Below are positions 34,387 through 46,922 of a stretch of 64,000 nt of DNA, in pieces (positions within the stretch are counted from its first letter, which is position 1; each line of letters begins with the position of its first letter). The notes beneath the pieces are model-generated. The model had not been told where the DNA came from, did not search any database, and saw only the letters and a program-made list of their open reading frames with translations. The stretch is taken from the NCBI GenBank assembly GCA_033182465.1, contig CP137324.1, positions 2,356,001 to 2,420,000 on the forward strand. The letters are read 5' to 3'. The position numbers and the translations under genes are program-made. The DNA comes from Sanghuangporus weigelae (taxonomy: Eukaryota > Basidiomycota > Agaricomycetes > Hymenochaetales > Hymenochaetaceae).

Positions 34387-35507
34387 TACCGAGTCCTAGA
34401 TGTTCTTTGGACATGATAAGGAACAAATGGAAATGAAGAGTGATTGAGAGTGGTTGGTAGTTGAAGAGGAACTATGTGGATATTGCACAATGAGGTTTAA
34501 ATACTTAGACCGCGTCACATATGTCGTGACATGCGCATCCTTTGACACACTGCCCAATTTCATTGTTGATTTCCTTTTATGAATGTCCTATATAAAGCGG
34601 TAAATAAGCGTCGCAGCATTTCGGCACTGGGATGTACCGATCCAGGTACAGAATTCGCAAAATTCGTGGACAAATAGTACGAAGTTTAAAGCAAAGCACA
34701 AACCCAGAGATAAATTCATCATGCCCTTCAATTGTTTGAACGACATTGTCAAAAAATATGTAGAGTCAGACTTGATCGAGCACACTTCAGTGAAGCAAAG
34801 AGAATTTGAGGTCTTACCTCTATGATACTAGTCAATGAAAGTTCTGAAAGCCTCAGATCACTTGTTAGGATGGACGAGCTGGCAGAACAACAGTCCGTTT
34901 TCTGAACAGTTCTTCAGAAGCATACCTCTCAGATTTGGGATGCGACCAGCTTGGATCTGCTTCGGAGTTTTGGCCGTATGCAAGATGCTGCAGTAGGGGT
35001 TCTGATAGGCAAGGGCCGCAAGGCCCCCTCGTATACAAATCTAAGTCCAATCGATAGTCATTCGGAGTTCCCGATCACAGGAAGTCCTTCGCATAAGTAC
35101 GGAACCAAGGTTAGGAGAGTTCGTGAATAGAGATGTGGTAGGTTTCCTCATCAGCTAATTTTTCGAGGGTGACCAATGAGGAACCTTTCTTGCATTTTAC
35201 AGGGAAGGGATGAGGTCACGAAGGTATGAGGCATGGATTCGAAACAGGAGGATTCCGACGTGTCATCACGATAATTACGTAATTCGGAAGCAATACTTTT
35301 CAGGCGAACCACACAATCGCCCTCCCTTCGGTTGCCCATTTTTTTTGCTTGATTTCACAATCGCAGTCGTTTGCGCTACATCTTGCGTCATCTGCATAGA
35401 CCACAAATCCTATGAGTAAGGTATCAATTGCATGTGTATATAACCAGACGTATCAATTATCTGGTGCTATTCCGCAATATTAGGAACGAACCAACTAACT
35501 ACTTGTC
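34387..35507. other. Intergenic, no gene seen
   Basis: This stretch holds the promoter of the C2H2 gene and the 3' flank of the DUF6533-type gene. Short frames only. No repeat, element end or RNA structure was recognised. Confidence 0.35.
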
Positions 35508-37476
35508 CTATTCTGCCCACCATACTGCGTGCCCATCTGAAAATCGCTTTACCCCGGATAAATCATCTCCGGCCCTAGGTATAGAGCTACTTTCGGATTG
35601 TTGACTATCGTCATCTTCATCAAGCCAAGCTGGCTCGTCACCGGAGTACGCGGAATGTGACGAAATAGACTCATCAATAATAGTGTTCGCATCCGAAGGC
35701 GATGCAGAGAAAATGTCATTTTTTTCATACATTGTCGCACCACCACCAAAGCCCTCCATGACGCGAGTGTGCAATGTGGAGTACACTGATATTTGGGTTG
35801 TCAGTTGTGTCGTATCTTGGCTGATTTCTTCTCCCGTGAAAGAGATTTCGCAGGACATGTCGTTTAGTCGTGTTCCGTTCGGATGAAGGTCTACGTGGTG
35901 TGGAATCTTGTGCGGATGTATCACCGCTTTTCGCTTCCTCTCCTCGAATCCGTGCAGGTTGAGAACAAGCCGAGAGATCATGGTAACAGATATTCTGTCA
36001 GATCCGTTAGCTCAAGGATGCGAAATCGTCGTGTATCTGACTAACACGTGTGATAACATAGCGTTATTTCCGGTGCTTTGAGCGAACTCCGTGGAAGGTA
36101 TACTTTTGTCCTTCGTTGTTAAATTAGACCTCTTACACTGAACAACTTGATGATAATCCTGACTTACAGAGAATATTATAACATTGACGAGATTTGCAAC
36201 GATCATGATACTGACGCAAGGGTATCGAGACAACGTTATTGATCACGAAGAAAGAGAAGCGTACGAAAAGTAGATGCTTCCTATTGCGAAATAATGTTGA
36301 AAAGAATTTTATTTAGCATATCGTATTTTTTTCAAGGTGCCATATCCACTTACCGTCGCGCATCAAGAGTTGTGGAAGATCAGCTCGAGCACCAGATTTC
36401 TTATTCTGGCGAACGATTTGAATTGTTCTTGTGACAGTCAGGAGGAACACTACCCCATCGAATACAGTAGATAGAAGAACAGTGGCGATCAATACTATTT
36501 TTTAAGAAGTCAAATAATTGTAGAATCAGGTAAGCAATTGTAGCTCACAGTTATGACTTGATAAGAGGGATTGTGAATGATTCCGGTCCATTCATGCTTG
36601 AGAATGACTTACTTTACATGTCCCGAGACGCAAGTCCGAAACACGTCTCCGCCGCCCCCAGCGAGTCCGAATGAGACAAGAATGCCGAAGACGCCATTGA
36701 TTGCCCACTTCATAGACAAAAATCGTTAACATCAAATTTCTGCCGCATCGTCATTACTCACCGCAGAAGTAATGACAGTTGACAATCCGAGGAGGGAAAC
36801 AAAGCAAAGAACTTTCCAACTTCGGTTATACAAGGCATAAGTGCGTAATGATAGTAAGACTGGAAAGGATTATTCCAGCCATCAGTTCGAAAGAGTATTA
36901 CTGAGAGAATATGCATACTAGAGGCGACTATTTGTGTCAGCAAGCTTAGATAGCCACCCACACGACAAAACCATTTGCAACTTGAAGGCATGAAAGTAAC
37001 GCTGAATATCACTCTAGAAACTGCTGCACGGCTCTGAAACTTACAACTGTACACGATAAGACAGTGAGCTGCTCAAAATCATTGGGAAACCATCAGAGTT
37101 ACACGTACTTCAATGTTATCCACCGGCGGAAAGAAACTCATATACAGTACAAATATATAGCCTCCGAAGACGGCATAGCGGTTGACTAAGAAGAGGACAC
37201 TGCTCAGAGTCAACCGTCGACGCCAGACACGCCGGACTTCCATCGGAAACGTCAATAAATGATCATAGTAAAGCAGAACTAAGAATGTTGATCAGAAAAG
37301 CAAGCAAAAAATCCAAACAGTACAGTGCTTACCAACTGATGCGAGGGAATAGTATTGGAGAATGAATCTGATGAAGATGTCAGCTTAGAAAGACATTTCA
37401 CAAAAATCCGGGTTTGAGAAATCACTCACATTTCCTTGGTCGACTCAGTCACCAGGGAGCGTCGAACGAGAGTCAT
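35508..37476 (-). CDS. DUF6533-type fungal multi-span membrane protein
   Basis: The start is ATG 37476 (MTLVRRSLVTESTKE) followed by a GTGAGT donor, and the stop is at 35508. Many short introns split the gene. The diagnostic segment lies at about 37270-37110: LLYYDHLLTFPMEVRRVW, RRLTLSSVLFLVNRYAVF and GGYIFVLYMSFFPP. This is the DUF6533 signature of a large agaricomycete family of about seven-span proteins of unknown role. A later segment (WAINGVFGILVSFGLAG, near 36690) is another membrane span. The last span ends ISRLVLNLHGFEERKRKA. It is followed by an acidic cytosolic tail of about 130 residues with LDEDDDSQQSESSS. Individual exon edges between 36000 and 37100 were not fixed. Confidence 0.75.
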
Positions 37477-38510
37477 CTGATGGGGAAAGGCGAAGCAAGA
37501 GTCCCATCTAGGTCTTGAGAATATATATCCTGTGGTACTTCGAATAATCTCCCATGGACGCGCGGTAATCACTTGTCAAGAACTATAATAGACTCTATCA
37601 TTGTCACCGAATTTTCAGACGATGGGAGCCAAAACGTACTTTACACATTGAGTTGAGTTGAGATACCCTCGGATAACATGCCATGTCGTTGCGAAGCATG
37701 TCAAACGTTAATAGAAAAGGTCTGAATGGCCATTTCTTGTAGGAGATAGTTTATTGTGAAACTGACAATGGTGCATCAATATTCTACAAACTATTGAAAC
37801 CCGTAGCAATTACGTACTGTAAGCAAAAGCCATAGTAAAATCATGCTCGAAATATAAAGTCTTTCAGTGACCCCGCTCCGCTCGGAAGAAAGAAACCCAT
37901 TCTTTAGAGCAGAACAAGGAACATCTGAAATGGACCACGGTTTCAGTGATGAGCGCTGTGATTGACAGATGCACATCAACTGAGCTTAAGTGTTGCACAA
38001 ATACTGTTGGACATTCTCCGAGGTATCCGACGGATAAAAAAGATTTACACAGAGTGGTCTAGCAACGAGCGGGTGTTTAAGTTGACGTCTACTGGCAGTT
38101 TCAGCTTTAACGCTCGGAGCACGTGCCACAGTGAAAAAACGATCAAAGTATTTGTCCTCATTTACCGTTAGTGATAGGATTCGTTACTATGTATGCAAGA
38201 ACGTAATCAGCTACGTGTACCCGACAATCTATTCATTATGAGAAATGTGGAAGTAAGAAAAACGATGGTGAAAAAAAATGAAGTTAGTGCAATGTGAAGG
38301 CAAGTAAGCTCCGAAAAGGCGATAACAAAGTGACAAAGCAGGAGAATGAAAACAGATGCAACTAAAATTGAAAACGTGAGATGCATAAAATAGAGGTAAT
38401 TCTCTCAGAGTAGCAATGTCTAGTGATGTCTAAAACCCGTTTCCAAGAAGGCACGGATAAATTGATGTCTTTTGGTCCAAATTTGATTGAGCCATCTCTT
38501 TAACTTGTCA
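37477..38510. other. Intergenic, no gene seen
   Basis: The upstream region of the DUF6533-type gene and the 3' flank of the MFS pump. AT-rich throughout, with A-rich runs near 38250-38400. Only spurious short frames. Confidence 0.35.
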
Positions 38511-40415
38511 TTACGCCTGTTCTCTGCCCTTTTCCGCAGCGACGGCTTTGATAGACGCTCGATGACCTACAGGTCCGACCCCTCTTAGGAGTAACACCGC
38601 TACCAAGGAACCAGTAGCACCAAGTGCAAAGGTCATCCATTGCGCAGCTTTGTAAGCGTCAAGTTGCGCATCGACGCCCGGCTGGTCGGCCTTCTGTCGT
38701 AGCACAGTATTGTGGACAATTGTCGTGGAAGCAAGGCCAAGAGCCGTACCCAGCTGCGTAAGAGTCTGGAAAAGACCTCCTGCGAGGCTCTGTTCGTGGG
38801 GTAAGCTGACTTTAGCTACGAAAATCGTTCCGCATGCAAAGACGAAGTCGGCGCCAAATACACTCAATATTGACGCTGGGAATCCGAACGCCCAGTACGG
38901 CGCGGACGGGATTATTACTGCGAACAATAGCCCAGCACACGCCGTTAACAGTGTTCCGGCAGAAACGAGGATCACGAATGGTATATGTCCGACGACGGCA
39001 GCGACGAACACGTTGCAAGCGATGCCAACCACGGTCATTGGGAGGAGCCGGACGGCCGTAAGTATCGGACTGAGTCCTTCATAGTCTTGATAGTAGAGTT
39101 GCGCCCAAAACTGCCACGACAAGAAAGCCGCCCATTCGAAGAATGCGATGCTTTGGGTAGCGGCGAACTTGCCTCGAGCGCGCGTCCAGAGGGAGAGTTT
39201 CATAAGGGGTGGACACCATTTTCCAGATTGGTCGTGTTCCAGGAACCATTGCCAGACTATGAATAGACCAAGTAGTACGATTCCGATGACGAGGAGAGCA
39301 ATGATATACGGCGTGTTCCATCTCTTTGGTGCAAGTTCACCCTCACCCAGAACGAATGTGATCAGACACAACGCGCTTGTCACCAGTATGGCACCAAACC
39401 AGTCCACACGCTTATCCCTCTCTGTAGAAGGAAGATCGGCATCAATGAAGAAAATACTGCCGAGTAAGACGAGAACCGAAAGTCCCGCCGCGAGGAAAAA
39501 CGGCGCTCGCCAAGTTGCAGGAGCCCACTCAACGAGAATACCGCCAATTTGCATGCCTATAGCACCACCTACGGGCGCGCCCGCAGAAAATGTTGCAAAT
39601 GCAATCGACCGAGCCCGAGACGGTGGGAAAGAATGGGCTAGAATGCCGAGTGATGCGGGCACAGTCGCGGCAGGTCCAATTCCCTGTAGACCACGGAGAA
39701 TGAAGAGTGCGTTGATGTTGTTTGCAAAACCGCAGCCTAGTGAGAATACACCAAGCCAAACGGTACCAATCATGAACGCCTTCTTGCGGCCGTAAAGGTC
39801 GGCCAGTCGCCCGAAGAAGATCAGCAGACAACCCTAAAGATATTTTTGGAACATCGGATAAGATAATTTGATCGTGACGCGTGCGGTTGAGTCTGAAAGA
39901 GCTTACCGATGAGAGTGAGTACGCTGATACGACCCATTGCAGACTGTCCTCGGGTTCGTTGAAGGCTCGACCGATAGACGGTAATGAGATTGAAGCAGAA
40001 GAAGAGGATGAAATCTGAAGGAACAGTTGACCATAGTTCATTACATGAAAAGGTAAGGTAGACGTACATTCAAAATCATTCCAATGGTGACGGTGGCGAC
40101 AAGAATTATGCTTTGTAACGTCGAACGCTTGTGAGCTTTCTCCAACTCCTCTCTCTGAAGGCCTCCAGTTTGCTCCACTTCATCGACATCTGGATCACGG
40201 TGACCGTCATCGGATGGCTCTTCGCAAACAGCACTTTTCTCCTTGTCGATTTTATCTATCGAAGGTTGTGTGCCGGACGGCATTACCGGGATGGTTGTTT
40301 GCGAACTAGCCGATGAGACGGGTCGGTCTCCAGGAGAACCTGCTAAGGCGTCTTGCAGGTTTGTCTTAGAGCCGTTTAGCTTTTCGGATGGTGTCTCTTG
40401 TCCGCGCGATTGCAT
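38511..40415 (-). CDS. MFS efflux transporter, 14-TM DHA2/ATR1 type
   Basis: Three exons, 40415-40068, 40014-39907 and 39833-38511, close in phase and give 592 aa. The N-terminal 95 residues are hydrophilic, with acidic stretches (EEPSDDGHRDPDVDEVEQ). TM1 begins STLQSIILVATVTIGM. Motif A of the superfamily reads GRLADLYGRKKAF. The following span is WLGVFSLGCGFANNINALF, and the antiporter motif C region is FSAGAPVGGAIGMQIGG. Family members export drugs and small toxic molecules by proton antiport; yeast ATR1, which exports aminotriazole and borate, is the nearest type I recognise. The substrate is unknown. A role in exporting the polyketide is possible but the PKS is 23 kb away. Confidence 0.9.
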
Positions 40416-40950
40416 GGCGATTTACGTTGTCAGACGTCAGTCTCAGCCCCTTTCGAGACGGAGAAGGTGCTAGTACTGAGTTTACCGAAGATAGAGGTGA
40501 CTCGGTGCTATACGCTGCTAGTCGAAGCTCGAGAGAGAAGACCCGCTTCAATTTTGACAAGAGGGCCGCCTATTAGTAGCAACCGCGAGGCAAGTTGGGG
40601 CAGGAACAAGAGTGCCTTTAGATCCATCACGTTGATAATGGAGGGTATAAAACAATCTTGAAGGAGCGGTCTTTCGGAAATCGATCACGTGCACCTTCCC
40701 GCTGCCGTTAGTTTGGCCAATTGTGGAAATTTCTTGGCTCTCGATGACTGAGCTTGCCCGACAGAGTCGGGATGTCGGAACCGTCTTCAGAACCACGTCC
40801 AGTCTTGCGTCTTTCTGCTCAGTCAGCCGGTTCGCACATAGAACGAGGAAAGGAAAAAAAGTCAATTAAGTAATCAAATTCTCATTGGCGCAATACTGAC
40901 GCATAGGCAACTCTTATCTTATTGTACATCTGAGCCCGTTCGGTTTTCAA
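40416..40950. promoter_or_regulatory. Upstream region of the MFS pump
   Basis: About 530 bases upstream of the transporter ATG. It is pyrimidine/purine biased near the start and contains no coding frame of note. No known regulatory site was recognised. Confidence 0.35.
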
Positions 40951-41295
40951 ATGTCGAAAGTAACGTTCCTTACCCTCTGGACATCCTCGCCTATCCTAGC
41001 TTTCTTGTACCTTGAGCCCATGCCCGACCTAGCTCCACCTCAGCGTGGTGACTTGAATGGAAGACAGCGGGCGTAATTTGACCATCGCCACACATTGCAG
41101 AGCTCCGGCCCCGGGCCGTACGTCGTCGCCAACCACGAAGGGTATGTAAGTTTTGCCTTGAACTGTTCAGCTAGATGCGAACCAAATGTTTGCACGTTCG
41201 GAGAAATCTGTCCATTTGTAGAGTTCTTTCGTCCTACACACATTACTGTATCTGAAAGAGCCGATATTCCTTCCATGCTCACAATTAAATCGTGA
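40951..41295 (+). CDS. Possible small spliced gene
   Basis: An ATG at 40951 opens a frame MSKVTFLTLWTSSPILAFL with a hydrophobic start resembling a signal anchor. A CATTGCAG acceptor at about 41099 precedes SSGPGPYVVANHEG, which ends on a GTATGT donor. A further frame FFRPTHITVSERADIPSML ends with a stop at 41293. The pieces look coding, but the first junction does not close in phase with any donor I could find. The gene is therefore tentative and may be a remnant. The family is not recognised. Confidence 0.3.
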
Positions 41296-41850
41296 AGATT
41301 AAGCATCCAGATTTTCAATAGTCAAGTCGGGAAATAGCGGCAATCAATGTACGGGGATTCTGCAGACCCATAGCGGCCTGGAAAGCTCACTTTGGATTCC
41401 TTTCTAAATGGTAATGTTGTAGGTAAAACGGCGATTTTGGACTGCCTTACAGTTTATCCAGAAAACCTTGTCCTGCGCGACTTTTTTTTTTCCTTTTACG
41501 CGCGTGGTATCCCAATTAGGTAGTACCTGCCGAAATAAGTAGTACCTTCTATAAACAGCTGAACAGGATCGACACCTGGCCTGGGTGGCAATCAATGATT
41601 CCGTCAACCCATCTTGCAAAAAATGAGTCACCTATACTCCCACCAGAGACAGTATTCCTTATGTGAGTGAGCTGTGTAACTCACTGGAGGTCAAGGAGGG
41701 ACAAGGAGACACAACCAGAGGGGAGAAGTGGAACAAGTGAGCATCAATCTTATTCATCTTCTTATTGAAGGTACTGCCAATTCCGCTCGCACGTGAAAGA
41801 AAGGTCACCCGGGACAAGGTTTCCGGATACACTATAATCAGTCCGTCTCC
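41296..41850. other. Intergenic, no gene seen
   Basis: Left flank of the hAT-type element. A run of nine T with flanking Cs lies near 41484. No coding or structural signal is seen. Confidence 0.35.
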
Positions 41851-41858
41851 GTTACGGC

Positions 41859-42446
41859 TAGTGTTCCGACCGTATGCGTATAATGCGTATACGGCTTTCC
41901 GTATACGAGATACGGCCGTATCGTATAAGAGAAAAATAAGAAAATATACGGCCCGTATATATACGGCCGTATCCCGTATAGAGTTGGGAAAGAAATGCCG
42001 TATACGGCATATGCGCCGCGCCATATACGGAACTCCACCTCTTTGGAAGGGTATTTGTCCCTGCCTTCCATGCGGGGAGCAGATTTTTTTCTTTGGAAAT
42101 CATAATTTGAGCACGGCTGGTGTCAGCGAAAATTTTGGCAATATGCAACCAGGTAAGCGATTATTCGCACACATCCGGTGATCACATATACGCTGATCTG
42201 CTCGGACAGCTATGAAAATCATCCCTAAGCACCATTATCAGTGAACAGAACCTTCATTGCATCGAGATAGACTTTGAACACTTTGAAAAAATATTTGTTA
42301 GTATGTCCTGATGTGGTAGAGTTACGGAACCTCCGTATACGGGTGTTCCGTATCCGTATGAGACCCTGACCACCAAATATACGGTCGTATCCGTATAAGA
42401 CTCGAGTTATACGGCCGTATCCGTATACGATACGGTTGGAATCCTA
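41859..42446. mobile_element. hAT-type MITE with 8-bp target duplication
   Basis: The element is 588 bases. It is flanked by a perfect 8-base duplication, GTTACGGC at 41851-41858 and 42447-42454. The ends are inverted: TAGTGTTCCGACCGTAT on the left and, read inward from the right, TAGGATTCCAACCGTAT. Eight-base duplications with TAG ends mark the hAT superfamily. Both ends are packed with short ATACGG/CCGTAT units in both orientations (about 41862-42030 and 42330-42432), which probably bind the transposase. The middle (about 42035-42325) is unique and has no transposase. The few frames crossing it are made of the repeat and are not genes. Confidence 0.85.
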
Positions 42447-42494
42447 GTTACGGCTACTCAGCGTCGGAGTTAGCTAGTTAGCTCGCCCCATCTA

Positions 42495-44810
42495 ATGACT
42501 GCCAAGTCAACGGATCTTGTTTGTTCCTTTCACGCTTCGCCGCAACGGCAGCCGTCAACACTGACTAAAGTGGCGTCAACTCGACTCTCTGACTGGATTG
42601 TGGAACGCAAATATGTGGATTTGGTTCAAGCAAATTTTGAACTGTTCAGAACCAGATCGAGGCGGTTCCCTTTACAGCTCACGTCACCATCTCATCTGAA
42701 TCTTCACGAAGACAGTCAAGTACGCAGATGGATCCATCTCGTTATTTGTTGAAGACACAGCCAGTTTACTGAACGTACGTAGATTGAAATTTCACTGAAA
42801 TGATTGTCTCTCCGTTTTTGGAAGATGATCTGCGAGCTTGCTTTACCAAGCAATCATATTTGATCAATGACCTTTATGCTCTCAAAAGCTCCGACTCGGG
42901 TTCGGACTCGAAATCCGAGTAAGTCGTGTCTACTCAAAGACTCGGAATCGTACCATGTTTTCTGCCGTTGATGTAACTCAATGGTCTTACCAAGACAATC
43001 GTTGGGGGAAGCATAAGCCCAATGGAAGGCGGACGGTCGTGGTGGACTATTCGCTAAGAGGGATTTCTACGAGTTCCGTAGTGATCCGATTTTCACGACT
43101 CGTTGGACGGTCTGTCTTTCCACCGTATCGTATCTCAAAGCGTGAGAGCCTCGGCAGGAAAGAACTCTTTTCATCACCACAAGTACAGTTGCAGCAGTGA
43201 TCTTCTCTTCGCGAGCATTGTCCTGCCTCGATTGGAAACTGGTTGATTGTCTGAAGGATATCTAGTGTTTATCGTCCATGCTTCGTCGCTCTACTACGTT
43301 CGACCGATGACACGTCCCGCATCGCTCGAGAACGTTGGCGGCGTCTGATTTCTATGTCTAAAGGACAACGGCGAAGTGGGATTCTTCTACGCTTGCGACC
43401 GTTCATCGTAACAGCTGGTGCCGAGCACATCATAAGGTGGCCGCCGTACTACGATGATGAACGAGTTGACTGGACTTGGTGCATCAGTCGTCGTCATCTT
43501 GATATACGACTCAAGAGATAACGCAAAGGCTCAAGGCAAAAATCGATGCTGTGAGTTGGATAGGGACTAAGAGAAACCGAGGTCCGTCGAAAGCAAATCT
43601 GCCCGTGTCTTCAATTTTATTTATTTCTGTCCTTCGCCTATTCGAGTGCTTGCTTATGTTCGGGCCGCATTGCGTCGAATGATCGGCTTCGGAGCTCAAC
43701 GCTCCAGTGCTTACCTCTGTTTGTCCCCTTTCTTTTGATTGGGAAGACAGTGACTTCGGATAAGCACGTTGTTTTTTTCAGATGGGATTGGTGCTAGAGT
43801 ATACTCGAAAAGGGTTCGGTCAACAGTAACAGACCTAGCCTTACGGACTGAGTTACTTATCTTTCCAGAAACGACGATTTTCGGAAATCTCGACGTGAGT
43901 CTCACGGCACGACTCATGTTGAAGGGGTCCATTTTCGTGTCCCTGACGCAGATAGTGGAGGATAAACGATTTTCGACACCGAGAAAGTCGATTCTCATGA
44001 AACATACGTATATATTTAATGGGTAGCATACTTATGAATCAAACCGAATATCGATGGATCGGTGAGATAGACGATATTTTTCTTGTTATTACTATCCCGA
44101 GCTTATCTATGTCAAACTTGGTATACGTCGAGGAACTAAAGTTGAATGGAACTTGGTATTGATGTTCGTGTTGGCCGAAACTGATGGACTTCGGATCTCC
44201 TTAACTTCTAAGGCAGAACGTCAGGCGCATAAAAATTTGAGAAGCACCTATTACCACTATTACTGTGGTCAATGAATATCGACATGATGCGCAGCATTGT
44301 GGTGCAGACCTAAACCTCTCCTTACGGCTCTGAGCTCGTGAAGGAACTACGCATTCAAAAACTGTCGCATATGTACCCCTTCATCTGAGTTCCTTGCCTT
44401 TTTTTACAAGACAGTATGTGCATAGAATTCAGGTCCTTAACTGAGCTTTGCCGGAGGTATGCATCGTCGAACATACATGCATATATCGGAAAGTGCTCGC
44501 CTCCATCGTGAATTCAGATGGCAGGCTCCGTTTGGGCAAGCCGCAACAGCAGCATATTCCATTTTTACCGTTTTTACGAAGGAAGGAGCTAGAGATGTCT
44601 CCGGTGGACACAACTTACGATGATCACGGTGCCGTACGTCTACCAACCTCATACGTTGAATCGGAAGCACATAGAAGATATCGTGTCGCTAAAGAAATTA
44701 TCCTAGATCAGATTCTTGTGGCTCTCGTTCTCAAACTTTCAAATGCTTGCCACGGAACCGAGAAGAAAAGGGAAGCACGGACGGAGATTAATGCGAGCCT
44801 GTGGCTCTAA
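42495..44810 (+). pseudogene. Coding-like plus-strand region, product not recognised
   Basis: Several plus-strand segments read like protein and are joined by good splice signals, but no continuous model closes. In order: WIVERKYVDLVQANFELF (42590-42655); MIVSPFLEDDLRACF (from 42801) ending on GTAAGT at 42917; RIARERWRRLISMSKGQRR then GAEHIIRWPPYYDDERVDW (43320-43520, stop near 43521); VYSKRVRSTVTDLALRTELL (43790-43895) ending on GTGAGT; IVEDKRFSTPRKSILMKH (43955-44010); KVEWNLVLMFVLAETDGLRI (44140-44200); and HRRYRVAKEIILDQILVALV (44670-44735), stop at 44810. They could be one gene or two or more decayed genes. No known domain is recognised. The hAT element lies just upstream. Confidence 0.35.
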
Positions 44811-46922
44811 TAATGAACAGCTGGTATACAATACACACTACTGCCGAAGAGTTAGGAAGTAGTTATTAGAAGGCACGCCTACGTAACCAGAAAGCCGAAT
44901 CGTAACAGTAAGGCTTAGTTAGATATTCTCCGCCAATAGTATTCATCATAGAGAGTTTCACTGTGCGGCCCGGGGGACTGGATAAAATAACTTCCAATCG
45001 GAGAATTGGCCATCCCGTATCATAACAAGATCAAAAGAAGAGAACGAACGAAACGTCGCGTCCAAAGAATCCGGGAAATCAATCATTGTGCTAAGTACAA
45101 TAGTCATTATGCCGTCAGCATCAGCATCTTGAAAATTCGCTCCTCGGTAGTGCAGAGAACGTTTTCGAGTCTTGAATGATACAGTAGATGATTCTAGTAG
45201 GTGAGGCTCTCAAGCTTGATCCGGGTGATCTCTGAAGCCATAGCGGTGCTTCATGTAAACTGTTTTTGTAAGCCTTTGTACGAATAGTAGAATTGAATCC
45301 TCTGCCCTTTGTCCTTGTGGTGTCCTTCAACCGAGAACACCGAAGGTATTAATTTGATCCAGCCTCTCAGTGCCGGCAGCGCTACCGTGCTTTTCGGCTC
45401 AAGCCGTTCATCTGTTTCGCCCTATAGTCCCTGTCTGCTTTGAGATTTCCTTCTCGAGTACAGAGAAGACAAAGAACTAGCAAATATAGCACCAGCGGTC
45501 CGGGGATTGATCAAATTTGGTGCGGCACTACTCTAATTTTTAGCTTGGGTGAAAGATGAAAGATGGAAAAGCACAGCGCGCACTTTCGAGTTGGTGATTG
45601 TGGCTGAATGGGCTAGCGTAAACATACGGAGCCACTGTCCGTCTGCTCGGTGATTTCGGATGACAAGAAAAGCTGGATACACAAGGTCAACGCACCTCTG
45701 CTTGCAGCTATGTCAATACAGTACTATTGTAATCGCCGCCAACGGAAGCAGAATGGAGAAAGTTGGTAATTATGGAGATGCGGTGCCAGACTCACACGTT
45801 CTCTCCGAACGACGCACGAATTGGACGAATGCTGGAAACAAAAGGGTGCACAATGAGCAGCCGCATCTGGAGGGAAGGCAAATCGGCTCAAGAATTTTCA
45901 CACAGTGAGACCTGCATCATATTGATGATGGGTGAGAAACCGGTAAATGCGCACAAACTTACGGGTAAGTCGCACAGTGTGGTACTTTGCCCGGACATTC
46001 TGTGGCTTCTAGTTACTTTACACGTGCACCGTAAATCCTCGGGGCTGTGTCTGGGGATGTTCTTCTTTCTCCAAGAAACATGCAGTTGAACGGGCGTGTC
46101 CGTGTCCGAGTAGTCCGCATCCGGGGACTTTACGATAGGATAATCTATGATAGAGTAAAGCAGAGCCGATTGGCTCTGCTCTCATCTGGGGTTGGAGAGT
46201 TGTTGGATTGGTGTGGAGTCGGACAGAGTAGCTAGCCGATGTTCCGATACCCGACCGATCGTGCTACGGTAAATGGCTCTATTCTCTTGAGTGAGTTTAG
46301 TGGGACTGCCCAGCAAATGAATTGTGGTGGGGTGGAGCAGCGTACTAATCGAGGGACGTGACAGGTTGGTACGTGGCGTGACGTGTCGCGTGCAAGTCGC
46401 GTGAAGGGTGATCGACGCCCCATGATCAGACACGCGCGATTTGTGATTGTGTCAACCTCTGGTTTGGACCAATTCAAATTGTGCTCCTCGCTCGCTTCCA
46501 GTTTCTCCAACGGGAGAAGCTGAGAGGACATACGAGTAGCGTCCCGAGAGCCATGGACGTAGCAAGTAAGAGCAGGATCTGGCGGCTAAAATGGACTCGT
46601 GGGAGAAGAGGAGTAGGGTAGTGGTGGTGCTCCAACGTCATCTGAGCATCACGGCACCGCAGCGAATAAGTAAGCTAAGCTCTGATTGTACCAGTTGGCC
46701 ACCCGGCCGATCGCTTGCCTCAGCAGATAGCTTCCTTCTATCTTGGTCCATTAGACTTTCCAGGGATCGACGCATCAAATAAATAATCATCTCCCACTTC
46801 AGCCTCCGCCTATCACTCTCGTGCCCCGTCCCGTGCTCGTGATACACTCATTTGATACTTAATTATCCCTCGCACGCGCTTTACTTGTTTCTTTTGTTTC
46901 TCCGATCTTTCTGTCCCCCAGC
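44811..46922. other. Intergenic, no supported gene
   Basis: About 2.1 kb between the coding-like region and the next gene. A short segment near 45655-45760 (SWIHKVNAPLLAAM on the plus strand) has some coding flavour but no context. Repeated CGTGTCGC/GTGACGTG-type strings near 46360-46400 and a pyrimidine-rich leader near 46880-46920 probably belong to the promoter and 5' UTR of the downstream gene. Confidence 0.35.

Noticed and set aside
8202-40415. A single biosynthetic gene cluster from polyketide synthase to MFS pump
   Set aside because: The genes between are mostly housekeeping or transport genes, no tailoring enzymes are present, and the pump lies 23 kb away.
41765-42181. Frames of 96-138 codons rich in Tyr/Arg/Ile
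   Set aside because: They are translations of the ATACGG repeat lattice of the hAT-type element.
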